From: Chloroflexota bacterium | GTDB lineage: Bacteria; Chloroflexota; Anaerolineae; J102 | Length of the DNA stretch: 64,000 bases | Assembly: GCA_029782215.1 (NCBI GenBank) | Contig: JAKOVD010000098.1 | Coordinates: 124,001 to 188,000, forward strand | Reading direction: 5' to 3' | Shown: positions 7,396 to 16,324 of the stretch, piece after piece | Numbering within the stretch: the first letter of the stretch is position 1 | How the letters are laid out: every line of letters starts with the position of its first letter | Position numbers and translations under genes: made by a program | The notes under the pieces: generated by a model | The model's database searches: none | What the model was told of the DNA's origin: nothing | The model's input: the letters and a program-made list of their open reading frames with translations, nothing else

Positions 7396-8622
7396 TTAGT
7401 GGCCGGAGAGTTGAAGCGGCGTGTAGACCGGCGGTACCGGTGGCAGGTCCGGTCCGGTGGCCGTCCAGGCGCCGCTGGTGGTGACGGAGTCCCAGCAGCA
7501 GTAGCCGGGCTGGATCCAGACGCAGACGGGATAGTTGGTGAGGCTGAACCTCCCTTCGGCCGTCGTCGCGGTGGGGAAGCTGCCGTTGAACGCAAGGCCG
7601 GCGTCGTGATAGCTGAAGCTGCGACCGGCAATGACTCCAGGACCCCCTATCGACGCTTTAGCCGTTCCGGTGGTATTGCAGCCGCTAAATGCAAAAGAGA
7701 AAGTGAAATTGAGCCAGTGCGTTCCATCCGTATGAACATCGAAGGCGGTTGGTTTTGAGGTTTCTGTCACGGTTCCTGTCCAATGGTTGAGATCAGAGGC
7801 CCTTGCCGTGGTAAACGACCACCAGGCGCCGCTGTCGGCGTCAACCGTGCTGGCGCTGTTTGTTGCCCGCACTTGCCAGTAATAGGTAGCTCCCAGGCTC
7901 AAGGAACTCAGAATGGCCTCTTTTGACGTCGCAGCGTTCCAGGATGTATCGCAAGCATCGTTATCGGTCGTATCGTAGCAGTAGGCGTAGCTAGCGGCAT
8001 AAGCGCTTGTGTCCCAGCTCAGGGTGGCCTTGGCTGGCTGGTAGCCGGCGCCGTTGGCCGGCCCGGTCTTGGCAAACGAGGCCGGGTGTGTGCTGGCCGG
8101 CCAGACTGCCAGTGCCAGGTTCATCGCGGTCGGTGGGGGACTGATGATGTCTGCGCCCCTGACGATCTCGATGAAATAGGTCGTCCCGGCGGCGACCGCC
8201 ACTTCAGCCCGGGACTGCCCCGAGCAGGCTTTGTTCGCCAGGCTGCCCCGGGCGCCCGTCCAAACGGCAATGTCAGGTCCGTAGTTGCTCCCGTCCGTGC
8301 TGAAGATCAGGGTGTCGTTGGCGGATGGCGTGAAGCGATACCAGACGGAATTGTACTTCTTCGAGCCAACGCACGGCAGAACAGGGTCGTCCGCCGCAAG
8401 GGTCGCCTTGATGACATCCTGCGTATTGGTGTAGAAGACATCGTCGATCACCAGCGCCTGGTCGAAGTCGTCGTTGGCGACTGCTCCCGGCGCCGCAGGC
8501 GACACCGGGGCGGCATCCGCACGGGCAGAGCTGCCTCCTCCCACCCCCGGCAAAAGGACACCTATGACGAACAGCCCAGCGAAGACGGCAGCGCGAACAG
8601 CAACCTTGGACTTATGAGCCAT
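7396..8622 (-). CDS. Secreted protein with PPC-like and fibronectin III-like domains
   Basis: A 408-aa exported protein. The ATG at 8622 has AAGGTG about 7 nt upstream, and the signal peptide spans residues 1-35 (MAHKSKVAVRAAVFAGLFVIGV). Residues 45-160 resemble a bacterial pre-peptidase C-terminal domain (NSVWYRFTPSAND, PDIAVWTG, TTYFIEI). Residues 170-280 resemble an FnIII-type repeat (YYWQVRATNSAST). The C-terminal 120 residues hold a Cys-containing beta-rich domain with VWIQPGYCCWDS. No catalytic motif is visible, so binding or adhesion is more likely than enzymatic activity. It is the first gene of a minus-strand group with the MerB-like gene. Confidence 0.7.
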   Translation of the reverse strand: MAHKSKVAVRAAVFAGLFVIGVLLPGVGGGSSARADAAPVSPAAPGAVANDDFDQALVIDDVFYTNTQDVIKATLAADDPVLPCVGSKKYNSVWYRFTPSANDTLIFSTDGSNYGPDIAVWTGARGSLANKACSGQSRAEVAVAAGTTYFIEIVRGADIISPPPTAMNLALAVWPASTHPASFAKTGPANGAGYQPAKATLSWDTSAYAASYAYCYDTTDNDACDTSWNAATSKEAILSSLSLGATYYWQVRATNSASTVDADSGAWWSFTTARASDLNHWTGTVTETSKPTAFDVHTDGTHWLNFTFSFAFSGCNTTGTAKASIGGPGVIAGRSFSYHDAGLAFNGSFPTATTAEGRFSLTNYPVCVWIQPGYCCWDSVTTSGAWTATGPDLPPVPPVYTPLQLSGH

Positions 8623-8791
8623 TCCATTCACCTTTTGAGAACGCGGTTCACGTGATCCCGCGCATTGTGGTCCCTACGCTGCGCTTTCGCTGTCTGGCAT
8701 TCCGACAAGACGTCGCCGATGCGCCTGCTGCGGCAAAAAGCAAGCAGCCTTACTCTAGCACCGGCCTGATGAGGTGTCAAACCCTCGCCGC

Positions 8792-9763
8792 TCAGCCCGG
8801 CGCCCGGCTTCCCAGCCGTTCCGTGAGCCAGGCGAGCACGGTTGAGAGGTAGCGCTCAGACACGTGTGCCGGGTCATCACCGGCGGACTCGGCCATGAGA
8901 TGATCGGTTCCCGGAATCTGCGCAAAGGTCACGTCCGGCAGATGCGCCGTTGCCCCGCGCAGCAGCGCCATGCTCTCGAAGACGGGCACCCAACGGTCCG
9001 CGGCGGCGAAGAGAAAGAGCACAGGCTGACGGAGGTGTGCCCAGACCGGCAGTGGGTCGTAGTCGAACTCGTACCACCATTTGTCCGCGGTCACATCGAC
9101 CGGCAGCGCGCCGGCGGTGTCGATGAAGGCGTATGGGAACCACGGCTCGTCCGCAGCGGATTCGACGGCGGCGGTCACCGTTGCCCGATCGAGCGTGCCG
9201 CGGTAGTAGTCGTTCACATGGCCGCGCAGGGCAAGGGCCTTGGCGACGGCATCATCGCCTAAGCCCTGCTCTCTGAGCGCGAAGGCGGCGGCGTAGTCCA
9301 TCTGCGCTGCGGGCGACACGCCGCAGCCTGACACGACGATCAGAGAGGCTGCCATAGGTCGGCCCCTGGCAACCAGGGGCGCGATCCAACCGCCCTGGCT
9401 GATGCCGTACAAGCCGATTCTGCTGCCGTCGATGTCAGGGCGCAGCCGCAGGGCGTCGAACGCGGCGGCGCCGTCAGCCGCCAGGTCGGCAAAGCTCGCC
9501 GTGTTGAAGTCGCCTTCCGACTGGCCCGAGCCCCGCCGGTCATAGAGCAGGACGGCGATGCCGCATTGGGGCACCGTATCCGCCAGGTGCCGGTAGAAGG
9601 GATAGTCGCGAGCGCCGCCGCCGGCGGCGTGAAGCACCACCAGGGCCGGACACGGGGCCGAGGTCGCGGGCCGGTGGAGGGTCCCTGCCAGCCGCAGCCC
9701 GCGGCTATGGAAGGACAGCTCTTCCGCCAAGGTGCCCCAGGGCTCCGGTTCAGAGGGCGCCAT
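8792..9763 (-). CDS. Alpha/beta hydrolase
   Basis: A 323-aa soluble hydrolase of the serine alpha/beta fold. The oxyanion-region strand is ALVVLHAAGGGARDY. The nucleophile elbow GISQGG gives Ser in GxSxG near residue 140. The acid is likely the Asp of LFAAADRWVP, and the base is the His of IPGTDHLM near the C-terminus. A DYDPLPVWAHLRQPVL segment before the acid is typical of esterases and peptidase-like members. The ATG at 9763 overlaps the end of the amidohydrolase gene by 14 bp, which suggests translational coupling. Substrate unknown. Confidence 0.85.
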   Translation of the reverse strand: MAPSEPEPWGTLAEELSFHSRGLRLAGTLHRPATSAPCPALVVLHAAGGGARDYPFYRHLADTVPQCGIAVLLYDRRGSGQSEGDFNTASFADLAADGAAAFDALRLRPDIDGSRIGLYGISQGGWIAPLVARGRPMAASLIVVSGCGVSPAAQMDYAAAFALREQGLGDDAVAKALALRGHVNDYYRGTLDRATVTAAVESAADEPWFPYAFIDTAGALPVDVTADKWWYEFDYDPLPVWAHLRQPVLFLFAAADRWVPVFESMALLRGATAHLPDVTFAQIPGTDHLMAESAGDDPAHVSERYLSTVLAWLTERLGSRAPG

Positions 9764-11522
9764 GCACGACTTTGCCGCCCACCAGGGTCGCATCCACGGT
9801 CTGGAGCTGCGCCAGATCGCCCATCTTCATCCTGGTGGGGTCCGTGGGCCAGACGACGAGGTCGGCCAGCTTGCCCGGCTCAAGGCTGCCCAACTGCTGT
9901 TCCTGGTGAGCGGCAAAGGCCCCTTCGTAGGTATGGGCGCGCAGCGCCTGGGTGAAGTCAAACACCTGGTCGGCGCCGATCGGGGTGTTCTTGTAGGTGA
10001 CCCGCGTCATGGCGCCTGCGATCGTCGCCTGCGGGTAGTAGAGGGGCGTGGAGGGTGCATCGGAGCCGATGGCGACGTGAACGCCGGCGTCCAGCCACTC
10101 GCGCGTGACCACGATGCGCCGCATCTGGGCGGGCGTGAAGTTCCGCTTCCAACCTTCGCCGAAGAGATAGATGAAGGCTGGCTGGGTGCTGACGATGACG
10201 CCCAGGTCCTTCATCTTCTGCGTCGCCTGCGGCGTCGTGACGACGGCGTGCTCGATGCGGTGGCGCGGATCGCGCCGCGGATTGGCGTTCATCGCCGCCT
10301 CGTAGGCCTCGAGCGTAAGGTCCGCGGCGGCATCGCCGATGCAGTGGACGCAGATCTGGAGACCCCGGTCGTGCAGGCTCAGGATCGTGTCCTTGAACAT
10401 CTTCGGGTCCCAGGTCGGCATTCGCCATTCCACGCCGTTGTGCGGCTCATGGCAGTAGGCGGTCGGGCCCTGGCCGTCGATGAGGAACTTGTAGCCCGCA
10501 AAGCGCGCCAGGCTGTCGTCAAAGGGCTGGACCTGGTCGACTCGCTCCAGGTCCGAGGGCCATTCCAGCGTCAGGTAGAGGTTGCTGCGCAGGTGAAGCT
10601 CGCCCTGCCGCGCCATATCCCGGTAGAGCTGGATGTGCTCGACCTCGCGGATGTTGTTGTCGTGTAAGCTGGTGACGCCGCAGGCGGCAAAGACCTTCTG
10701 GGTGTCCAGGATAGCCTGACGCACCTGGTCGATCGTGATGGGGGGCGCGAAGCGGCGCAGGAGGTCCATGGCGCGGTGGTTGTAGAACACCCCCGTCAGC
10801 TCGCCGTTCTTCTTCTCAATGATGCCGCCCTCAGGGCTGGGTGTGGCGGCGGTGATCCCGGCGAGCTTCATGGCGGCGCTGTTGGCGGTGCCCCAGTGGC
10901 CGCCGCTGTGCATGATGAAGACCGGGTTGTTGCGGGAGACCGGGTCAAGGTCCTCCCTGGTCGGTATCGTCTGCTCGGCCAGCGCCAGGTAGAAGCCCAT
11001 CAACCACTCGCCGGGTTTTTTGCCCTCGAGGGCGGCGGCCAGTGCGCGCTGCAGCCCGGCGATGTCCTTGACCTCAGGCGGCAGGAAGGGGACGTAGTAG
11101 AGGTTCTGGAGGCCCCACACCCGGAAGTGGATGTGCGGATCGATGAACCCCGGCGTCACGGTGCGTCCCCGCAGGTCGACGACTCTGGCGCTGGCTCCTG
11201 CCAGGGCGCGCATCGCTTCGCTGGACCCGGCGCCCAGGATCTTGTCTCCCTGGATGGCGAGGGCTTCGGCGACGCTGTTAGCGGCGTCCACCGTCAGGAC
11301 CCGGCCGTTGATCAGAACGGTGTCGGCGGCGGCGCCCGACGATGGGGCGGCGACGGTAGCCTCTGAAACAGGCGCCAGGGTGGCCATCGCCCGCGGCGTG
11401 GCGGCGGGCGGCGCCGGGGTGAGGGCAGGCGTCCGGCCGCAGGCGAGCATGGCGCCCCCCAGGCCTGCCGCCCCGGCCAGGCGCAGAAAGTCACGGCGTG
11501 TGATAGGACGATCCTCGGACAT
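9750..11522 (-). CDS. Tat-exported amidohydrolase family 3 lipoprotein (YtcJ-like)
   Basis: A 590-aa metal-dependent hydrolase. The N-terminus is a twin-arginine signal, ITRRDFLRLAG, ending in a lipobox-like MLACG, so the protein is probably exported folded and anchored to the membrane. A Thr/Pro/Ala linker to about residue 65 precedes the amidohydrolase fold: the small beta domain with GRVLTVDAANSVAEA, the metal motif TPGFIDPHIHF, CVHCIGDAAAD, HRIEHAVV and IGSDAPSTPLY. This order matches the YtcJ/NfdA N-substituted formamide deformylase group. GGGAG precedes the ATG at 11522. The downstream hydrolase overlaps it, so the pair may act on one substrate, which is inference. Confidence 0.87.
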   Translation of the reverse strand: MSEDRPITRRDFLRLAGAAGLGGAMLACGRTPALTPAPPAATPRAMATLAPVSEATVAAPSSGAAADTVLINGRVLTVDAANSVAEALAIQGDKILGAGSSEAMRALAGASARVVDLRGRTVTPGFIDPHIHFRVWGLQNLYYVPFLPPEVKDIAGLQRALAAALEGKKPGEWLMGFYLALAEQTIPTREDLDPVSRNNPVFIMHSGGHWGTANSAAMKLAGITAATPSPEGGIIEKKNGELTGVFYNHRAMDLLRRFAPPITIDQVRQAILDTQKVFAACGVTSLHDNNIREVEHIQLYRDMARQGELHLRSNLYLTLEWPSDLERVDQVQPFDDSLARFAGYKFLIDGQGPTAYCHEPHNGVEWRMPTWDPKMFKDTILSLHDRGLQICVHCIGDAAADLTLEAYEAAMNANPRRDPRHRIEHAVVTTPQATQKMKDLGVIVSTQPAFIYLFGEGWKRNFTPAQMRRIVVTREWLDAGVHVAIGSDAPSTPLYYPQATIAGAMTRVTYKNTPIGADQVFDFTQALRAHTYEGAFAAHQEQQLGSLEPGKLADLVVWPTDPTRMKMGDLAQLQTVDATLVGGKVVHGAL

Positions 11523-11673
11523 GGGACGCTCCCGGGCAACACGGTGCCGCGCTCCAATAGGGTTGTCTTGCCGGTTCACACCTTGTTTAGCAGCGAACTC
11601 ACCGGTAAGTGGAGAGAAAGGAACCTATCTCCACTCTAGCACTGTGGATGGGCGGAGTCAAGGGTTTTTCTGG

Positions 11674-11715
11674 TTGAACGTTCAACCTGCAACCTGCAGC
11701 CTTGAACCTTCAACC
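11674..11715 (+). repeat. Heptanucleotide tandem repeat (TTSAACC type), six units, inside a coding 3' end
   Basis: Units TTGAACG, TTCAACC, TGCAACC, TGCAGCC, TTGAACC, TTCAACC follow one another with exact 7-bp periodicity. The minus-strand oxidoreductase gene ends inside this array: its last ten codons and stop (11682) are read from the repeat. Confidence 0.85.
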
Positions 11716-12818
11716 CGTACCCGTCGCTGGTGTGGGGGGATGGTTACGGCGCGGCCGGCGGCGTGCGACTCGAAGGCGGCGTCGATGACCTGCTGGACCT
11801 TGAAGCCGTCGTAGAAGTTGGGGGCGACGGGACGGTCTTCGGCGATGGCGTCGATGAAGGCGCGGCTGCCCACCGGCTGGGTGGCGAAGAAGCCAAAGGG
11901 CTCGGCCCAGACGGCGTCACCCCAATACGACGCTGGCACTTCCAGCACCTCGCTGCGCTTGTCGCCGGCGCGGGCGCCGCGAATCTCTACGCCCTCTCCG
12001 GCGCCCCAGTAGACGGCGCTGATCTCCAGGCTGCCCGCTTCGCCGTAGAGGTTGATCTGCTGCCTCATGGTGCCGTCGGCCATCGGCGGCCCGGTGATGG
12101 CCTGGATCAGGCCGGGGACGCCGTTGGCAAACTCGACCAGGAGGTTTGCAGAGTCGTTCGCCGGCGCGAAGCCTGGGACCTCCTGCCGTGGGCGCTCGAT
12201 GAGGGTCGCCAACTGCGCGCTGACGCGCTCGATGTCGTCGACGAACCAGCGCGCCAGGTCGATCAGGTGCGAGCCCAGATCGCCCAGGATGCCGTTGGCG
12301 CGGCGGCCGTCGAAGCGCCAGTTGAAGGGGTTGTCGCGGCCAAAGGTGCTCCGCCAGCGGAACTCCGCCTGGTAGAGCCTGCCCACATAGCCCTCCGCAA
12401 CGAGGGCGCGGGCGAAGCGGAGAAAGGGCATCCAGCGATAGGTGAAGAGAACCATGGTTCTGACCCCGGCTGTCTGGGCGCCCTGGACCATGTCCCAGGC
12501 CTGTTGGCTGTTCATGGCCAGCGGCTTCTCGCAGAGCACGTGGAGGCCGGCAGCCAGCGCCGCCATCGTGATCTCGTGGTGCAGGTCGTCGGGCACCGAG
12601 ACGATGAGGGCGTCCAGGCCGCCGCGGACGATCATGTCCCGGTAGTCGGTGAAGACAGCGGGAACGCCGTACTTGGCGGCCATCTCGGCGGCGCGGCGGC
12701 GGTCGCGACCGCAGATGGCCGCCAGGGCCGCACGGGGGTGACTCTGTAACGCGGGCAGGAACATGGTGTCCGCCCACCAGCTCGTGCCGACGATGCCGAC
12801 GCGCACTTTGTCGCTCAT
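11682..12818 (-). CDS. Gfo/Idh/MocA family NAD(P)-dependent oxidoreductase
   Basis: A 378-aa cytosolic enzyme of the sugar/inositol dehydrogenase-like family. The Rossmann GxGxxxx variant VGIVGTSWWADTMFLPAL is at residues 6-23, AICGRDRRRA follows strand 2, and CEKPLAMN (the conserved EKP with catalytic Lys) is near residue 95. The C-terminal alpha/beta domain has GDLGSHLIDLARWF, where DxxxH contributes to catalysis. The last ten residues, VEGSRLQVAG, are encoded by a heptanucleotide repeat array and look like an acquired tail. AAAGGT precedes the ATG at 12818. Substrate unknown. Confidence 0.87.
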   Translation of the reverse strand: MSDKVRVGIVGTSWWADTMFLPALQSHPRAALAAICGRDRRRAAEMAAKYGVPAVFTDYRDMIVRGGLDALIVSVPDDLHHEITMAALAAGLHVLCEKPLAMNSQQAWDMVQGAQTAGVRTMVLFTYRWMPFLRFARALVAEGYVGRLYQAEFRWRSTFGRDNPFNWRFDGRRANGILGDLGSHLIDLARWFVDDIERVSAQLATLIERPRQEVPGFAPANDSANLLVEFANGVPGLIQAITGPPMADGTMRQQINLYGEAGSLEISAVYWGAGEGVEIRGARAGDKRSEVLEVPASYWGDAVWAEPFGFFATQPVGSRAFIDAIAEDRPVAPNFYDGFKVQQVIDAAFESHAAGRAVTIPPHQRRVRVEGSRLQVAG

Positions 12819-12885
12819 GGTTGACGACCTTTCGAGGTGGAAATGTCGATGGGAGACGTTCGTGAGGAAGGGCTGCGGTCCGCAC

Positions 12886-14064
12886 TTAGACGGCCGCGAG
12901 GGCCTGGGTCAGGTCGGCGATGAGGTCATCCGCATCCTCGATGCCGGCGGAGTAGCGAACCAGTCCCTCGGGAATGCCCATGGCCGCACGTTCTTCGGCG
13001 GTGCACTCCACGTGGCTGGTGGTTGCAGGGGTGCCGACGATGGTCTCCACCGCGCCCAGGTTGGCGGCGCGGTGGGCGAAGCGCAGGCGCGGCAGTACGC
13101 GCTTGACGGCGTCAAAGCCGCCGTGGAGCATGAAACTGAGCACGCCCCCAAAGCCGGACATCTGCCGGCGGGCAACGTCGTGGTGGGGGTGGGTTTCCAG
13201 GCCGGGGTAGTAGACGGCGGCCACCGCCGGACATTCCTGCAGCCAGCGGGCGATGCGCAGGGCGTTCTCGTTCTGCTGGCGGATGCGCAGGTGCAGCGTC
13301 TTCAGGCCGCGAATCAGGAGGAACGCCGCCATGGGGTCGAGCATGGCGCCGGTGATCTCGCGGTAGTGGTAGATGCGCCGGACCAGGTCCGCATCCCCAC
13401 AGACAACGCCGCCCAGGGCGTCGGCATGGCCACCCAGGAACTTGGTGGCGCTGTGGACGACCAGGTCGGCGCCAAGCTGCAGCGGCTTCTGGTTGATGGG
13501 GGTGGCGAAAGTGTTGTCCGCGACGACGATGGCGCCCGCGGCATGGCCGGCCGCAGCCAGACGCGCCAGGTCGAGCACCTTGAGGGTCGGATTGGTGGGC
13601 GTTTCCAGGTAGAGGACCCGGCAACCCGAGGCGACCGCCGCCTCGATTTGGGCATGGTCGCCGGTGTCACACAGGTCAACCTCGACGCGCAGGCGGGGCA
13701 GAAATTCGGTGAAGATCTTGTTGGTGCCGCCGTAGGTGTCCTTGACCGAGACGACGCGGTCGCCCGGTGACAGCAGGGTGAAGAGCGTGTTGCTGATGGC
13801 GGCCATGCCAGTGGCAAAACTGGTCGCCGCGGCGGCGCCTTCCAGGATCCGGACTTTGTCCTCGAAGACCTGGACGGTGGGGTTGGTGTTGCGGCTGTAG
13901 ATGTGGCCGGGCTTAGAGCCCAACGCCACCTCCAGCCAGTCGTCCACGCTGTCGTAGCCGTAGGCAGCGCTGTAGACGACGGGCACCTGCGTGGCGCCCT
14001 GCACCAGGGATTCGTCTTCACCGCCCCACACCGCCAACGTCGCATTTGAGATGGGGTCCGTCAT
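12886..14064 (-). CDS. Cys/Met metabolism PLP-dependent enzyme (cystathionine gamma-synthase/lyase type)
   Basis: A 392-aa fold-type I PLP enzyme. Characteristic segments are HIYSRNTNPTVQVFEDKV near the N-terminus, ATSFATGMAAIS, VVSVKDTYGGTNKI, LYLETPTNPTLKV, IVVADNTFATPI, and the PLP-lysine motif SATKFLGGHADALGG. The C-terminus carries SLGAVET-like NLGAVETIVGTPA and VRYSAGIEDADDLI. These are shared by cystathionine gamma-synthase, gamma-lyase, methionine gamma-lyase and O-acetylhomoserine sulfhydrylase. Sequence alone does not separate them, though length and motif set favour the CGS/CGL branch. GGAGGAAGG lies upstream of the ATG at 14064. Confidence 0.88.
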   Translation of the reverse strand: MTDPISNATLAVWGGEDESLVQGATQVPVVYSAAYGYDSVDDWLEVALGSKPGHIYSRNTNPTVQVFEDKVRILEGAAAATSFATGMAAISNTLFTLLSPGDRVVSVKDTYGGTNKIFTEFLPRLRVEVDLCDTGDHAQIEAAVASGCRVLYLETPTNPTLKVLDLARLAAAGHAAGAIVVADNTFATPINQKPLQLGADLVVHSATKFLGGHADALGGVVCGDADLVRRIYHYREITGAMLDPMAAFLLIRGLKTLHLRIRQQNENALRIARWLQECPAVAAVYYPGLETHPHHDVARRQMSGFGGVLSFMLHGGFDAVKRVLPRLRFAHRAANLGAVETIVGTPATTSHVECTAEERAAMGIPEGLVRYSAGIEDADDLIADLTQALAAV

Positions 14065-14167
14065 CGTCGCCTTCCTCCGCAAGGGGTCTGGCCAGGTGGC
14101 CAAAGGCGATTATAGCACCTGCCTGGGTGCTCCCGATCACGGCTCTGTGGCCTGTGTGATCGGTGGT

Positions 14168-14752
14168 CTACTGCCGCCACTGGTTGGCGCGAATGTTGTC
14201 CGCTGCCAGGCGCACCGTTTCCTCAATGCGCTTCGCCCGCGTTTCGGGCTTCCTGGCGCTCGCGATCCATTCGAGGATCGCGCGCTTGACCGAGCGGGGA
14301 AAGGCATCAAAGTAGCCGGCGGCCTGGGCGTTCTCAGCGAGCGCTGCTGTCAAGTCCGGAGGCACGACCAGGGCTTCGACTTCGTCGAGGGCGTTCCAGG
14401 AGCCATCCTGCCTGGCCGTCTCGACCTTGGCGGCGCCGGCCGGCGCCAAGAGGCCGGCCGCCTCGAGCCTGGCGATACGCTCCTTGTTGAGCTTTGACCA
14501 GCCTGTGCCGGGCTTGCGTGGCGCCATCCAGAGCATCGACCGTTCGGCATCAAGCTTGTTGGACTTGCTGTCGACCCAACCGAAGCAGAGCGCCTCCTCA
14601 ACCGCGTCATCGTAGGTGATGAGCGCCCTCCCACTTCCCTTCTTGAAGGTGATCAGCCAGACACCGGTGGTGCGGCCGTGGTTTTCGGCCAACCAGGCGC
14701 GCCAGTCGGCACGAGTCTCGGGATGAATGGAGTTTACGGGGGCAGTGGGCAT
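14168..14752 (-). CDS. YdeI/OmpD-associated family protein
   Basis: A 194-aa soluble protein with the pattern of this family: WLAENHGRTTGVWLITFKKGSG, then VEEALCFGWVDSKSNKLD, MLWMAPRKPGTGWSKLNKERI, and a C-terminal helical domain ending in SARKPETRAKRIEETV. Family members are often called bacteriocin-protection or cell-envelope stress proteins, but a biochemical role is not established. A paralogue lies 1.6 kb away at 16321-16911, with DinB, DUF1697 and a small membrane protein between them. Confidence 0.85.
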   Translation of the reverse strand: MPTAPVNSIHPETRADWRAWLAENHGRTTGVWLITFKKGSGRALITYDDAVEEALCFGWVDSKSNKLDAERSMLWMAPRKPGTGWSKLNKERIARLEAAGLLAPAGAAKVETARQDGSWNALDEVEALVVPPDLTAALAENAQAAGYFDAFPRSVKRAILEWIASARKPETRAKRIEETVRLAADNIRANQWRQ

Positions 14753-14787
14753 GGCAGGTAAGCCGATCGAAGCCGGTTGCAGGCAAG

Positions 14788-15273
14788 CTAGCGCGGACCG
14801 CTGCCGTCGTCGTAGTCGTCGCGCATGAGCAGGTAGCGGACGCGAAAGCCGCGGCGGTTCAGAAGACGGTTGCCAACGTAGACCAGCACGTTGAGCGAGA
14901 CGATGAGGGGCAGGAGACTGGTGGACAGCCCGGCCCCCGCCCAGGCCGCGGTGAACAGCAGCATGAGGGCCGTGTCAACGTGGTCAAGCCTGTCCCGGGC
15001 CCTGAGGAAAAGCCAGGCCAGGAACCCGCTCAGGACCGCGAGCGACAAGGAACCGAGGGCGTCGAAGGTGCAGTTGCGGCTGCCATAGGACAGCGCACAG
15101 CCGTACTGGCGGTCCACGATGAACACGGCCAGCCCGAGCAGCGCTACCGGGGCAAACACGCCTGCTGCCGCCCACCGGCGGGCGGCGCCCATCCTCTCGC
15201 CCAGGCGCCAGATGGCCAGCGCAGCCAGGGCGGGGATGCCCACAGCAGCGATTCTCAGGGATAAGTCTGGCAT
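14788..15273 (-). CDS. Small integral membrane protein (161 aa)
   Basis: The protein has four to five hydrophobic segments: IAAVGIPALAALAIW, AAAGVFAPVALLGLAVFIV, ALGSLSLAVLSGFLAWLFL, ALMLLFTAAWAGAGL and LLPLIVSLNVLVYV. A loop with two cysteines (QYGCALSYGSRNC) faces one side between TM2 and TM3, and a charged C-terminus follows. The ATG at 15273 directly abuts the DinB stop codon, so the two genes are probably translated from one message. No family recognised. Confidence 0.65.
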   Translation of the reverse strand: MPDLSLRIAAVGIPALAALAIWRLGERMGAARRWAAAGVFAPVALLGLAVFIVDRQYGCALSYGSRNCTFDALGSLSLAVLSGFLAWLFLRARDRLDHVDTALMLLFTAAWAGAGLSTSLLPLIVSLNVLVYVGNRLLNRRGFRVRYLLMRDDYDDGSGPR

Positions 15274-15747
15274 CTAGTGCAGCATGCAAAGGGCCTGGCG
15301 GATTTCGCCAAGATGATAGGCTGTGTGGATGACGATGGCAAGGGCGCCGCCGATGGCGACGTCACTATCCCAGCTTTCGAGCCCGTGCAGCGTCGCGGCG
15401 ATGCGGCGGTAGGTTTGCTCGAGCGCCTGCTTCAGCGCCGCCCACTCCTCCGGCGTTACCGCCTGAATGGTGCGCCAGATGGCGCCCCAATCGGCCTGCT
15501 CACCGGTCCCGGTCTGCATGTAGCGTTCAAGGACTTCGAGGTAGAAGGTGACGTGCGCCACCTGCGCCGCCAGGGATGCGCACTTGCCGCCAACGGGCTG
15601 CGATGCCTCCTCAGCGCTGATGCCGGCGAGCGTCTCGAAAAGGGAGGTGCCCTTGTCGAGGTAGATGCCGTGGTGGTTCTCGAAGGTCTCGTCGAGCACG
15701 GCAAAGAGCTCGGATGTGAACTTGTCCTGGCCTATCTGGGTGGACAT
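15274..15747 (-). CDS. DinB-like superfamily protein
   Basis: A 157-aa four-helix protein. Metal-ligand-like histidines occur at the usual DinB places: a helix 2 His in AAQVAHVTFYLEVLERYM, and a C-terminal pair in VIHTAYHLGEIRQAL. The N-terminal FENHHGIYLDKG is also typical. Members bind Ni/Zn and some are thiol transferases, but most are uncharacterised. The ATG at 15747 is preceded by AGAGGCGG. The track version reaching 15993 overlaps the DUF1697 gene and is not supported. Confidence 0.82.
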   Translation of the reverse strand: MSTQIGQDKFTSELFAVLDETFENHHGIYLDKGTSLFETLAGISAEEASQPVGGKCASLAAQVAHVTFYLEVLERYMQTGTGEQADWGAIWRTIQAVTPEEWAALKQALEQTYRRIAATLHGLESWDSDVAIGGALAIVIHTAYHLGEIRQALCMLH

Positions 15748-15781
15748 GTGCCGCCTCTTATCAACATGACATAACGTGGCG

Positions 15782-16324
15782 CTAGGCCTCTGGACTGTAT
15801 TTGGCGACGATCTTGGTGAGGGTCGTGACGTTGCGCACAGTGACCGGGGCCGCAAGCGCCTTCTCGAGGAAGGCGCTTGAGAAAGGAGGTTCGCCGGGAA
15901 GACGACGCCGCAGCCAGTACACCTCACGCCCGGCGACGTGGAAGTCATGGTAATGGTCGGCCTGCGCCGCCAGGCGCGACCGGGCCGCGGCATCAGGCTC
16001 GGCCTTCAAAAAGGCGACATAACGCGTGGTCTCAAGCTCGGAAGGCACCGGAGGGAAGGGGTCGCACGCCGCGATTTCCGCCAACTCAGACAGTGAGCGC
16101 ACGAACGTGGTCACCGGGTAGCCCAGCGCCCTCTGCAGGTGCGCCTCGATGGCGGCTTCCACCGCGGCGCCGTCCGTTGGCGGCAGGAAGATGATGTTCC
16201 CGCTCTGGATGTAGGTTTCGACCTGCGCGAACCCGGCGTCGACGAAGAGACGGCGCAGTTCCACCATTGTCACCGTGTGCCCGCCGACGTTTATGGCGCG
16301 GAGAAAGGCAACTTGCAGGGTCAT
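15782..16324 (-). CDS. DUF1697 family protein
   Basis: A 180-aa soluble protein with the hallmark N-terminus VAFLRAINVGGHTVTMVELR, the conserved TYIQSGNIIF, the strand TTRYVAFLKAEP, and the C-terminal VTVRNVTTLTKIVAK. Function is unknown for the family, whose fold has been described as two ferredoxin-like halves. Its ATG overlaps the stop of the upstream YdeI-like gene by 4 bp (ATGA), indicating an operon. Confidence 0.9.
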   Translation of the reverse strand: MTLQVAFLRAINVGGHTVTMVELRRLFVDAGFAQVETYIQSGNIIFLPPTDGAAVEAAIEAHLQRALGYPVTTFVRSLSELAEIAACDPFPPVPSELETTRYVAFLKAEPDAAARSRLAAQADHYHDFHVAGREVYWLRRRLPGEPPFSSAFLEKALAAPVTVRNVTTLTKIVAKYSPEA

